Under the pieces are notes generated by a model, which did not search any database, had not been told where the DNA came from, and worked only from the letters and a program-made list of their open reading frames with translations. 64,000 nucleotides of DNA from Paragonimus westermani (lineage: Eukaryota; Platyhelminthes; Trematoda; Plagiorchiida; Troglotrematidae), in contig QNGE01000286.1 of assembly GCA_008508345.1 (NCBI GenBank), forward strand, positions 62,001-126,000, in the 5' to 3' direction. The translations under genes were made by a program, and so were the position numbers. This document shows, one piece after another, positions 47,901 through 59,719 of this stretch (positions within the stretch are counted from its first letter, which is position 1; each line of letters starts with the position of its first letter).

Positions 47901-50744
47901 CCAGCCGATTCTGATAAGCTGATAAAAAGTTTTAAACACCTCACTTAACCTTTTCCACAGAGATTTTATTGCCTAACACCCATTTCTGACCATCTGAGTG
48001 TTTCATAGTTGAATAGCATCTCACCTAAGCTGTCTTCAGTTAAACATCTATGTTGGAGGTACTGCAGTACACAACCTTATCCATCACTAATGTTGAAACT
48101 GAAAGATGATCTTATTTTACCGTATGCCTTATAAAACTCACAGTCTTACAGCGTGTAACGCTTCCGAAGACTTGATATCTTCCTTCGAGATACTGTTTGA
48201 TGATAGGAATCTCACAGTGGTGGTGTCGTGCTTTTTACGTTGAAACGAACATAATTTTGAGGCATATCATATCTGTCTGAAGTCCGTAAGTGAGCTTGTT
48301 TTGCTGGCCTGACGAAATGACGAAAAAATTCACCATGGTTCTAACTACGATGAGACTTAAAGTGATAATATGCCAGAGGTACTGACTTTAATTGAGAGAA
48401 TGTTGAATTGATGTGTTGAATATGCATTCAAGCTTTTACTGGGTTCTACTCTTTAGAAGCTCTCATTTTTAAAACTGACTTCATAGTGACAAACTACCAA
48501 CCGGATGAATTGGCTGTTCTGTCTCACGTGTTTTGCAATCAGTTATCAAGCCCGTAACTTCTGATATTTTCCCATTAAGTGAGGGGGCTGCTGATTTGGA
48601 CGAATAATGTTGCTCCCCACACAACTACTTTCACGAACTAGAAATAAAATGAGTACTTGCCAGAGAGCATTAGCAAGTCTCGGTGAGAAAATCATCAGCG
48701 CACAAGGTTTGTTTTGTGTTTCTCTGTTGAGTTTATCTACCTTTACCACCTGTGTATCGAACGCTTGCGAAAGACTTCGGAGTCTCTGTTGCCTGCGGAT
48801 CCTGCTCTAGTGGTTTCACTCTATACCCGTGAGATTTTAATAATTACGTTGTGGCTGTCCGAGGAGTATGGTGGTGGTTTTCTTAGTGTGAATGACACTT
48901 TCACAGGTAACTTCTTGAATCTAGAGGCTGTAATCCGTTGGCAATTGCTGTAAATATAAGGTGTCTTCAGTCTGACCGGAGACACCGATGGTCAATATGT
49001 TTTGCACCAATACTGGTAGTATGGAGTAAACATGTGGTAAATGAAGGTGTTTACAAAGTCAAGCTATTCGTTGAAACTTACGTATACATCTCAAAATTGT
49101 TTCCCTCAGTAGTTGTCAGCATGGTCTTTCATATCAGGCCACTGTGAGTTAGGGTGGCAGATGCATAGAATGCTGAGAATTCCTTCTTAAAAAGATGTAA
49201 TACGTGCTAACTATACCCAATTAAGTGAGTATCGGCTAGACACATTGGTAACTTATGGTTCAGTCATGAACTGGCAAGCTACCTACATGGACTTTCGCTC
49301 AACTAATTTGAAGTATGAACTCACTGTTAGCAGTTACTATCACTATTCTAACCAGCTGATTGTATAACTCACTTTCGACTGTCAGTAAGACATTAATTGA
49401 ATTCACAGCCTTCCAAGATAGATTCATCCTTGCACACCGGTCTCCTCCAATCCCAAATGATCGTTGAACGTAAACTACCAGAATATTGTGTTACGCATTT
49501 TCAGGTCAGCTAGAAAAACTGTTCATCAACGTTGCCGTAAAACTGGCCTGACGATTTGCCATATTTAAAGGGCAAAACGATTCATGTTTTTGATACTTTT
49601 GGCCAGGTGATGGACAAATTTCGATGGCTGCGTGTTCGTCGTCCACAGCTGCCAATGACATCGCAGCTATACTCAAACTGCTCGGTACAATAAATGATGG
49701 GAATTGGTTCAATGATTTGAGTGAATGGCAAGGATGTATTCATTCAGTGGAACATAACTATTGCCTCAAAACAGTGTAGAAAGTTAGTTTAGACGCCGAG
49801 CTAATATAAATAATATACAACAATATATATAATAAAACCTTTGAAATGTAAGGTTGGTGTCGAATTGCCGCCATGCTGCCCACGTGGCAGTTGAGGTTTT
49901 GTATCAGGTGCAGTCGTCTGATATTTTTAACCCCCACCCTAAATTGTGTGATGTTGAATGAGTCACCTGCAATTTAGAGCATTTTTTAAATTTGAGAATG
50001 TCAAATTGTGTCTGTAATATACAAATGCCATCTGTCACAACTTTGGATCAAGTTGGATTACGTACCTAACAGTCACAGAGTATATGGCTATAATGAACGT
50101 TATTGTGAAAACAGGTAACATGGAACCTAATGACCAGGTGCAAGATTAAGATGTCACTCATTGAACTCTTTTGTCATATTTCGGACACATGAAGTGTTGG
50201 ACGACGGGAAGCACTGTTAGTAGCCTTGATTTTTCCGGCAAACTGGGAAGACTCGAACGTATTTATACTAACTTTGTGCGGACTTTATTGGTCATACTTT
50301 TCAAAGGTTAACGGAATGGTTACCGGTAAAAAGCATGCTAAAGTTTCCTGTTGTGTTGCAATACTGGTGACTTTGAAATGAGGGACTTATTGACAGTGGG
50401 AATCGAGGTTCCGAAACTACTGAATTTTGAAAAGTCTCACAAATTATTGTCAGATAAGCCTTGAATAAGACACCTCTCAGCCGGGATTAAAAGTTTGCAT
50501 TTAAAGAATGTTTGCACAGCAAGTTATATCTTACTTTTAAGGCACCGTTGCTTCTACAACAGCACCCACGTTTTCTACTGCGTAGGCTTTTGAATAGAAG
50601 GGTTTACCAGACAGCATGATAATTAGAGTATTGGCAATCCTGTGCACAACATTTTTGTTATCATTTTGATCGTAAAAAATTTAATTTAATAATCACAGCA
50701 AATTAAAATCTATCTCGACATCAATACTGAGTACCCTTTTACAG
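41941..50744. other. no recognisable gene
   Basis: Parts of 41.94-42.6 kb may be earlier LINE sequence, but I see no endonuclease motif. Clusters of overlapping frames in several phases at 43.8-44.4 kb (up to 116 codons) and 46.8-47.3 kb (up to 89) point to local GC-richness, not coding. The 46.8-47.0-kb minus frame has a vague Penelope-connector look that I do not accept as a call. 49.80-49.84 kb is an AT-rich simple stretch. Confidence 0.35.
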
Positions 50745-50990
50745 CTAATCGAATCTATCGAGAAGTCCGTGATGCGTCCACATTAGTTGACAAGGAGTTG
50801 ACGTTTGGACGAATGTGGATTAAGTGGCGACGGGACATTAACGCTAATCGCAAAAACAAATGCAGGCCCCAAAGACCAGAGTGGAAATACTGGGGATCTA
50901 AATCGATACCGAATCTGCTTGAACCCGCATGCTACGAACCGTACCAAGATGTGCCTGTGTGGGGCAGGTCAGACCGTACGGTGTGTTTGG
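50745..50990 (+). CDS. candidate exon, unknown protein
   Basis: A 246-nt open segment lies between a strong acceptor (GAGTACCCTTTTACAG, ending 50744) and a donor (TTGG|GTATGT, GT at 50991). Both phases would be 1. The peptide is rich in Arg and Trp, with pieces NRIYREVRDASTLVDKEL and RPEWKYWGSKSIPN. I do not recognise it. A second frame over the same bases is also open for 85 codons, which weakens the case. Confidence 0.22.
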
Positions 50991-53560
50991 GTATGTTTAC
51001 CACGTGCAAATGAAACTGATTGCTTGTATTATATGAATACACATTTTACTTTGAGTTGCTAACCTGTAATTCCTTGTGCAGCCCCTAATCTAGATTTTAC
51101 TTTTGATGAGCGTACTAAAATCACAGACACTTGCACTCATTCAACTCTTCAACCATTACAGCGGGTTAATCGTTTACTGTGAAACAACCTCCATAAAACG
51201 AAATTTACTGCACAGTAATAAATGTAACCAATTTTCATCTCAGATCCGTTATTCATGTTGAATATAAACACGTGGACGCTGTGGCGAACTGTGCTATCGC
51301 CAGCTCTGTAAACTTTTGGCAAGCATGCGTATAATTTCAGTCGAGCCAATAGTTTCCACATGGAAACGCCGAAGCCTACCCTATTCATTGTCGAATCTGA
51401 AATGTGGCCAGTTAGTTGGAGCCATTCTTAAGGTTGGCTGGATTTCAACAAGCTCCATAAACGCATGTTGTTTTGTATTGATTTACTTAAACAACAGGTT
51501 TCAAGTCAACTACGATTTTTACCTCATAGGTGGACAACCTGTTCTTTCAGGATAGGATTTAATGGCAGGAATGTAGAACCTCGAAAACAACGGTAGAACA
51601 ACCATTCGTTCATGGTGTTAAACAGCTGTACAAACCAGATCTCGACTTTTGACACTAATTGTTAAGTAGCTGCCAGAAATCAAGTTTCTTCCATCGTATT
51701 TTTCTCTTTAAAAAGGTGAATTTTCAAAACCGCACACACATTTTACCAAAATTTTGCAAGGTTCGCGTCCCCGAGTAGATTATCGCGATTCCACACAAGT
51801 TCACTTGGCCTTGAGGGATCCGGCAATCGACCATGGCGTGAAGTCAACCAAAGAAGGTCACTGTTCGCAATCCCCTCTGAAGTGAGTTATGTAAGTAGTG
51901 AATGTTCTCTTCGGGATCTTATCCCCAAACTTTTGTTTGGGCTGAGCCCCGTGCTCACTAACGAATGTCAGCTCTAACAGGTTGATTGCAAAAGACTAAG
52001 TTGTCCAGATGTGGAAGGGATTGTGTTGAAACCAGTGCATTAATTACAATACAGAACCCTAACGAAGACAGCAATCTACAGCCAATTCACACATAACTGT
52101 ATCGACCAAATATTTTCAATCTACAATCATATTCCACTTCAACGTATTCAACAAGATGTAGAGGAAAACCGAAACGGTGCTGAACATTTACACATTTGAT
52201 TTTGTTACCACCAACCAGCTAAATATCCTGTGAAGAAACTAATGTCCCCAGTACTCGGAATCACATCAGACATACGATATATAAAGAAAGTTAAACTCGT
52301 GCAAAACTGTAGAAACATTCAAAACTTAACACGAACCTTTAACGCCTGTGTGTTTGTTTAGAAGACGGTAACAAAAACGCCACAGCTACAAAATCTACTT
52401 TTAAACCAAGGAATTTCAATGAGTGTATGTGTGATCTGATTTTGTCGTCACTCGTCTACAGGTACACTTTTTATTTTCTCTTGTTAATAGTCGGTTAGCA
52501 GAGAGTAAACTTTTCAAGCGTTGTCGTTCCAGACTTCTCCATAGTTCGAGCGAAATCCATCTTTTCTGCATACCACACCTTCTGTAATGATTAGTTCCGC
52601 TTCCAGAAACAAGAACCTGTTGATTAAGCGTCTTTTAGCTGGACAATGTGACAACTCGGTTGGACTCAGTTCAGATAGTTTCTTTCCTCTGTCAGTAATG
52701 CTAACAATATGTTGATGACAAGACCATTACCACATCGATGAAAGTACACGCAACCAAATAGGTATGCAATATTAATTGACCACTTTATGCCACCACTCTA
52801 AGCTTTTTAACTGTCCCCGCCTTCCCATTTTTACTCAGTGCACAATTATGGCCTTGATACAACGATTTCTTGTGAAAACGGATTTCTGATTGCAACTACC
52901 GTCCTGCTGACGCCGCTCAACATTGTTGTGTACACATCACGGTACACATCACTGATATAACCGTTGATAACGTTGCTCGAACGAGTCGGCAGTCATGCCT
53001 TTTATCTAATCAGGTCCTGACTCAACAAACGACGCTTATTCCTTTGTGCTGCATCATAGAAATGTGTTTTCAGACACGAGTATGTTCTGACGGTACAAAA
53101 ACAAGGTATTTCGTTTGACCACAAATCAGGCTATCAAACCAACGAGAACACGAGTACGAAGAATGTGTATCACAGAAGAATTTCGAAGTGCATAACCATT
53201 CCTACGCAGCGACTGAAACACAAGTGTCGTGCGCTTGCTTGTCTGGTCCATCGTGTTGAGTGTCGAGCAATCGTGTCATAAACCTTGTTTGCCCAGCAAT
53301 ATAGAACGTCGTTCACTAGTCCATGTGTTTCGGACATGTTTTCGTAAAATTTATCATAAGACTTATCCACAATATACAGACATTTTCGCACTTTTATAGC
53401 TCGATAATTATTGGAAAACAAGTGCGATATGCTTGTTTTTATCTGACTCACCATCCGACAGAAGACACCAACAGTGTAGCACATTCTTTCTGTGAAAATT
53501 TGAAGAATTTGATGGGAAATAATTTGGTTCTTTTGAGTTCTAAGTCATTTTCAATTTGAG
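50991..53560. other. no recognisable gene
   Basis: Open frames reach 104 codons (53170-53484, minus) without a recognisable domain. A short direct repeat of GTACACATCAC occurs near 52930-52951. Nothing else is seen. Confidence 0.4.
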
Positions 53561-53908
53561 AAGCATTCACATCTGATCGCAACTTTTGACATTCAGATGG
53601 ACTTTCCAGCTAGCTTCTTTCGGAGGGAAGAAAGACTTGAGTTTTCTAACTATTAGAGCTGCTCAATAGCGCATATCATTGCCACAGCCAGGATTAAAAT
53701 TCCGACTACGCTTTCATGAGACAACCGTGTTGACCACCGTACCACTGACCTCATATCGAATTGCCAGGCCGTCTTGAGGGCTGACCCAGTAAGAATATAA
53801 AAGGATATGCACTAATGGCGAACACCAATAGGAGCGAACTTCCAGTCTAGAGCTTCTTTTTGAAAGAAACCATGTGGAAATTCCATCTGGATGCTAATGC
53901 TTTATTGT
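53561..53908 (-). mobile_element. tRNA-cored foldback element, copy 5 (diverged)
   Basis: The left arm (53561-53661; e.g. catctgatcgcaac, gactttccagctagcttc) and inverted right arm (about 53830-53908; e.g. ccagtctagagcttc, ttccatctggatgct) match the family. The minus-strand core keeps GTCAGTGGTACGGTGG and GGAATTTTAATCCTGG in the A- and B-box positions, both decayed. The two-armed layout is preserved despite divergence. Confidence 0.6.
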
Positions 53909-55466
53909 TATTCCCTAATATTTCAACGATAAACTGAAGAGCTAAGGTATCTACAATGACTGAACGATGGGACAGACCAAAGGTTGTTACTCTCAGCCAT
54001 TAATTCATGGACGATCTTCGGTGAGATAAAAAAACTTCCTAACGTTTCTTTTGAATACTCTGAAAATCTACCAAATAGAACGTAAGCGTCACTCAGCAAG
54101 AATCACAATCTAATGTCATTATCAAACATTGTGTCATAAAGGATTCCAACTAAACCAAACCAAGGCAATCAACATGAACGAGGCTGGGTCAATATTCCCC
54201 AGGCGGGACGGTATGTTATTCATCCGTAAATTTCAGAAAACACGGAATTCGGTCGAATTTTCACGAGTTGTGTTCATCGGACAGCAAACATGCAAACTAA
54301 GCAACACCTGAAAATCGGCTCGAATATGGCCATTCTTTAGTGTTCCTCAGATACACTGTCAATCTCGACTAAAAGAGCTGACCAAATTACCAAGCCAGCT
54401 AGGCCTGTAATCGCGGGAAACCAATATACATGTACATATGTGGGTAACATTGATTTTTATAAACGGCAGAATTAGGCCTTGAAGTCTGGCGAATACCAGC
54501 TGAGGCCAAACAGTATGAACACACATCTTGTGGTGTGCCTTATCCTAACAACTATGATTTTCTTTGTCCAAATCTTTAAATCATACAATAAAACTGCTTT
54601 TTGTTGAAGCCTTCACCAGCCAGCCTCCCAGAAGACACCGCAATAAATTAGCTAATTCCAGGTTAGTCTAGGTCGTGGACAACTGTTACAAGACAACTGG
54701 ATCTGACAACCCTCGTTCGGTTCCCCTAGAACCCTTTCTCAGAAAACACTTGCTGTGTTACTTTCTAAAGGTTGGGAATTCTCAGAACTGTTCTCTTGAT
54801 GAGATGCGCATAGTCATTTCCATTGAAAAAGAAGTCTCCTAGCATCAAAGAAATAGTTTAAGTAAGATTTCATCTAAAATACTGGTGACCGGTCACTTCC
54901 GCGAGTTATCAGAGTCTGTTAGCGATGTCGCAAATTTCATGCTAGGTTTGATACATGCCACTAATGCATTTCACCGGCGACAACGAACAGTTACCATATC
55001 TTAGCCGTCTGTTAATTGTGCCAACGCCGCCACCTCAAGTGAATGCTGACATTAGCCTTATTGCTGAGCGGTAAAAAACCTCCAATTTACCCATGAAGAA
55101 TCCGTTTACATCTCATTTTTTGGAGAACGTGAAGCACTGTGCATTCTTTCTACAGGCGTCGCATAGTTCGACTACAACGAAGTGCTGTTTAGCCTCACAA
55201 ATGATGACCTGAAATTTCTAAGAAGCTATTCTTGAATGACATTATGCCCAAGGTATCATTTTGTTTGTTAAAAATTCCCAAGCACTTTCAAAGAACGTTT
55301 GATCGTTTGACAGGCGAGTTATTGCCACAGGATAGGTTTCGCTCCATCTAGTTGCGAATCACATCATCAATGTATGTGATGAGAAGATGCAATTCATATG
55401 ATGTTCTTCGGAGTAACATTTCGTACGTTATGATCACACATGGATATGTAACTAATTTTAAACGAG
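53909..55466. other. no recognisable gene
   Basis: Frames are 60 codons or shorter. The right end may hold 3' non-coding sequence of the minus-strand Penelope-like element, whose coding trace stops at 55467. Confidence 0.4.
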
Positions 55467-56770
55467 TCAAAATTTCACAAAGGGGAAGTCATGGCTTAAA
55501 GAACTAAACATACAGACACCAAAGATGAAAATCAAAAGTATGGGAAGGCCGACTACCAGGGTAGTCGCAGTTTCAACAGAAATTGTTTTTGAACACAGGG
55601 GTGGACCGTGATGTTCGATGGCCCCAGCAAACTGGAGTATGCGTTTCCGATTGCTCCGAAAGATCACCGAGAAAGCGTCAGAAACTTTGACTGTGTGTCC
55701 TCTTTGTATTATGTGCCTTGCGACGGAAGATACGGGGTGCCGTCCATCGGCATCTATACAGGCTCCTGGCGTTTCTAATTGCGTCTCCAACCATTTGGGT
55801 ACATGCTGCTTGATATGAACAGCTAGTTATCGGTTTGTCCTCCCTATGTAGCTCATACTGCAGCTACATGAGTATTCGTATAGACAGTGAGATGTGATAG
55901 ACGTACACTGTTTGTTCGTAACCGGGGCGACTGGTGGAGTTCTAGTTAGTTGCATTACACACAGTTTTTCAGCGTTATAAGTCTTGGATACAGCCGCTGT
56001 CAGAGGCTTCCTCGTCCTTGTTGACCAGCTGTCCCCTAGAAACGGGAGTTCTAAATACACCGTCCTCTTCGGTACCGTCGTCACTTCTGCAGTTGGGATG
56101 ACGGCTTTGCTGTACTTTTTAATAAATCTCAGAGGGTACCCGTTGACCTGCAGAGTGTCTGCCAGTAAGCCTAACTCTAGCTGTAGGTTGTCTTCAGTGC
56201 AAATCCTCCGTGCTCTATGGAAAAGCGTCCTGACTAGACTTCTCTTATGCTGCACCGGACAGAAGCTTTCGAAATGCATGTACTATCCAGTCCAGGTAGG
56301 TTTCCTGAAGACGGATCTCCATACCGTGCCATCTTGTCTTCGAGTGACCAGAATGTTCAGGTACGGAAGGCAGTCATTCGCTTCGTTCTCTCTTGACAGT
56401 TTTAGGTTCGGGTGAGCCTGGTTCAACTTCGAGAATAACGCATTCGATTCACTGGAGCTGTCAAAGATGGCCAGAATATCATCTACGTAGCGTCTGTACA
56501 GCACTGGTTTTGACAGGCTTTCGCATAGTGTGGATTCTACTTTGGCCGTGAAGAAATCCGTTAGAAGTTGATCCAACGGACTGCCCATTGCATTCCCATC
56601 CACTGTCGGGCGATTCCAACTTTTGCTGACACATTTCCAAATGGGATTTGGTGATCCACCTTGGGTTAGAGATGTTCGGCTGCAGGGAACAAAGGGAACA
56701 AACTGTTTCAAATTTCTGCAATGAAGATTTCCGAAAGATATTACCCACAATCCAGACAACTTTTTCCGTC
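55467..56770 (-). pseudogene. Penelope-like element, internally deleted, RT + GIY-YIG
   Basis: One minus-strand frame from about 56639 to 55467 carries RT core and endonuclease, broken only by in-frame stops at 56283-56285 and 55827-55829. RT: VDGNAMGSPLDQ, catalytic YVDD (56489-56478) in YRRYVDDILAIF, then the CLPYLNILVTRR block and VFRKPTW. Connector: RSLVRTLFHRAR and VNGYPLRFI. Endonuclease: YEYSC.CSMSYIGRTNR, the GIY-YIG signature, then KQHVPKWL, SSVARHIIQRGH and the C-terminal RKRILQFAGAIE. Upstream, a short N-terminal piece in another frame (NISNPRWITKSHLEMCQQKLE region, about 56684-56610) is joined directly to the VDGNAMG motif. The KG-motif region, fingers and motif A are missing, so this is an internal deletion. 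It is an inactive but fairly young copy, head to head with the next element. Confidence 0.9.
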
Positions 56771-56953
56771 TTAAGTTGAAGTTAGTCACCGAACGACTAC
56801 ATATTCAGTTTTACAAAGCGTGCTTGTTCAAGTGTCAGTTTCCTCGCAAGATTATCAAAAAATTCCCATGATGTAAGCTGCAGGCAAACATCTCTAAGCC
56901 AAGGCGGATTACCAAATCCCATCTGGAAATGTGTCAACAAAAGTTGGAATTGC
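56610..56953. repeat. inverted repeat of Penelope N-terminal segment
   Basis: About 75 bp at 56610-56684 (minus sense) recurs inverted at 56879-56953 (plus sense) with a few substitutions. Both encode an NISxPRxITKSHLEMCQQ peptide. The 194-bp spacer shows no clear pairing. The repeat is the shared N-terminal region of two oppositely oriented copies. Confidence 0.85.
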
Positions 56954-57660
56954 TCGAGGAGATGCACGGAGAGCTGTGGCCTATTGCGGATAACCTATCA
57001 GTTGTGTGTCGAATCAAGTATATGAATTTTTGTACTACAGTTCTGCGAATGTAACAAAGCCGCTTGATGATTCCTTTTGTACCGTGACGAATACGTCATC
57101 ATTTCCTGAAGACTTGGATAGGTATGTAATCAATCTATCATCAGCAACGCTTTCGCGCACTCAAATGGAAGCCCTCTCTTTAGAATTGAAGTTTGCTATA
57201 TCATCAAAGAAAATTGAAGAACTCGAGTTACATGCCCAGTTTGAAAATCTCTACGATCAACTTCAGTAAAATTCGCCAACGTCTGAGGAGAATCAAAATT
57301 AATTGAAAGCAAAACTAATGGATGTCGCCTACCAACATCAGAATTACAAACAAAAACGTCACAACTTGTTAACACCAGCACACTTCTAAAGCCTGAAAGA
57401 AATAAGACAAAATGAGAAGTTGATGTTGTTAAGTCCGGACAAAGGCTCAGGGGTTCTGTTGATGAATAAAGCGGAGTACGTGGACAAAGTGTTTGAAATT
57501 ATTAATGACACTCAGCGCATACAACCAAATGTACTCACTGTGGTTTGGAAAACAGTCTGGAAACCAAAAGTGTTACCTTAAAGAAGTCCATGTTGTCCCA
57601 GCTTTCCTAGACTAAACCACGCTTGCGGGTATCCGATTCCGGAATGACTCATCAAAGTGA
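56797..57660 (+). pseudogene. Penelope-like element N-terminal fragment
   Basis: Frame 1: ISKPRRITKSHLEMCQQ followed by LLEEMHGELWPIADNL (56888-57052). Frame 2, from 57006 to about 57560: NLSSATLSRTQMEALSL, then DVAYQHQN and SLKEIRQNEK, and the conserved KG motif SPDKGSGVLLMNKAEYVDK with DTQRIQPN after it. Three in-frame stops occur. A possible PRL..GYP remnant near 57610 is where PRLYGLPKIHK would lie. The trace then ends, so the RT catalytic part is absent. It supplies the half that the minus-strand neighbour lacks, but points the other way, so the two cannot encode one protein. The extreme 5' piece FYKACLFKCQFPRKIIKKFP (from about 56804) may belong to it. Confidence 0.8.
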
Positions 57661-59403
57661 CCGGCGGCCAATTCACACCATCCTGTTAGCGTCCCTAAAA
57701 CTGCCTTTTCCCGCACCATTTTAAGTTCCACTCACTGCCTCACTGTCTTAGGTACCGTCGTATCGCTGCTGGTAAACGCTTACAACCTCACTCATCCTTG
57801 GTTCGAACAGTCAACGTTAATTCAATAGTTCTGTTGTGAGATGTACCGCAGCGTACGGTGGTGTTGAAAGAAAAGGCTCCTGTGTGCCACTAAAGATCGG
57901 GCAGCGTTCGCCGAATTCATATACATGTGAAACATGCGTCACATTCATCTCTCATCAAAGTGTGAGCAACCCATTGCACTATGGTTAGAAACTTGACCAA
58001 CCTTTTTCTATGAAGTTTGTAGGATACAGATTTCCAGTTATTGTCTTGTGCGAACTAATACTTGTGTGTAGTAACAGCATCACACCGGATTATGTGATTC
58101 GGAGGTACATTTTGCGTAAAGATGACTTCAGTGTGAGCATAGTAGTTTGGTTTCACCAAATGTGCTGACTAGTCTTAATATGTTTAGTGGACCACAAAAA
58201 CACTGCTGTCATTCCGGTCGCCCTCTTTTGTCCATTTTCGGCAACCGTACAGCCCAGGCTGTGATAAGAATACCGGAAAATTCAAATACAGGTTGGAGTT
58301 AGTGTCAACAATGTTGCACACCTTTGAGTTACTCAAATTAGTTACCATGGCTATAACGAGAATGGAACTGCTCAGTTAAAATGGTCAAAACCACAGACTT
58401 TGAGTTATTCATGAGTACACAGATGAAAAAGGTAATGAATCATTGCAATAAGTAAGTAAGTTGAACATGAAATGTGCACATTTCAAGGACGATTTAGTTG
58501 GTGTGTCTAAGCTGTGACTTTCAAAGTAAGATGTCAGTTTCAGCCCAGCACGCCTATGAAAGTCTTGCCTCAAATTAAACACTTTAAATCATGCTCGCCT
58601 ATACAACAAGGGATCACAAATGCATTATAAAAAGTTGCGCTGTTCTTGATTAAATTAACTACTGATCTCAGCTTCATGGGTGTTATAAACTCAAAGGGCG
58701 TAATCAGGTTTGTACGTGTTAGTTTTCATCTGTTCGTCTGTAATCACAGTGAGTGAAACATCAAACTATAAGCTCTCAGTCTGACTTTTAAATCTACCCA
58801 AACCCAACAAGTTGTCAGTGAAGCAAGCTGAACACTGTCAAATCGTGTGACCAGTTAAGCAAAACGAGGTAGTTCCTTCTCTTTAACAGTCTTTGTTTAC
58901 TTAATCCAAATAAAGATCGCTGTCACTCCTCGAGCTCGGCAACTAAATTTGTCACTTAACTAGAATAGAAATGATACCAATTTCATTAGTGTATATCACA
59001 TTATCATCGGGTTTCATATTGGCAACCGTGTAAACAGTAATAGAGGGTACGTTGTACATGAGGCTACTCGAAACTGTGCCGTTTAGTAAGGTTCTTCTCA
59101 AAAGAAATATACAATTAATCAGGGGAACAGTGATGAACAGCAGGAAAAAATACGCCGCTGGGTCACTTGCATGAATTCGGAGGTATGGCTGGTAAAATTC
59201 GAACACCGCTAACAAGACCTCAGATTCCGCGTCCAAGTTTCAGTAACCTACTTCCGGAACGATGCATTATACTCGAGATTCTCTCTCGTTGCAGCTCACT
59301 AATGATGCACAGCCTTGTCATCACAAGGACGTGTACTTCAGTTGAAGGATATCTGCACCAAATTTAGTACGAATAAAGTTGAATAGTATGGGCGTCCTGT
59401 TTA
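57661..59403. other. no recognisable gene
   Basis: Frames are 94 codons or shorter with no motif. Nothing structured is seen. Confidence 0.4.
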
Positions 59404-59613
59404 ACATGTTATTGATAAATAGATTGGGAATAGCACAACGTTACGAGCAAATTTTAATAATCTACGTTTCAACCACCTCGGATAGCCTTTCTCAGGAGTG
59501 TTGTAAACGATTACAACACTCCTGAGAAAGGCCATCCGAGGTGGTTGAAACGTAGGGTATTACAACTTGCTCATAACGTTGTGTTATTCCCAATCTGTTT
59601 ATCAATGACGTGT
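59404..59613. repeat. 103-bp-arm inverted repeat, 4-nt loop
   Basis: Arms 59404-59506 and 59511-59613 pair with no net indel (coordinate sum 119017 along the whole length) around the loop ACGA. I see roughly 10 mismatches, clustered toward the outer end and near 59450. Both arms, read inward, encode INRLGI.QRYEQ and YVSTTSD.LSQECC, so this is a tail-to-tail pair of the same probable retroelement fragment. Confidence 0.9.
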
Positions 59614-59719
59614 ACTTCAATCTGTGTTTCCGTGAAGTAGCTATTCTCAGCGCTCCACACTGGACCAGCTTAATCCACTGCAAGTAAAGTTCATTTCTTC
59701 TTACCTTCAACGAGACCAT
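59511..59719 (-). pseudogene. probable Penelope-like connector fragment
   Basis: The minus-strand frame reads ...SLINRLGITQRYEQ then VIPYVSTTSDGLSQECC. The IPYVxxxSDxL pattern resembles the Penelope connector between RT thumb and GIY-YIG domain (IPYVPGxSExL). The trace ends at the hairpin loop. The + strand arm at 59412-59506 encodes the same peptide with IIYVSTTSD. No RT or nuclease motif adjoins it, so the assignment is tentative. Confidence 0.45.

Noticed and set aside
53170..53484. 104-codon minus frame
   Set aside because: Length expected by chance and no recognisable domain.
59515..59570. Possible hammerhead (CTGAGAA...GAAAC) in the right arm of the 59-kb hairpin
   Set aside because: The core has a substitution at an invariant G, and no stem I partner or cleavage triplet is positioned.
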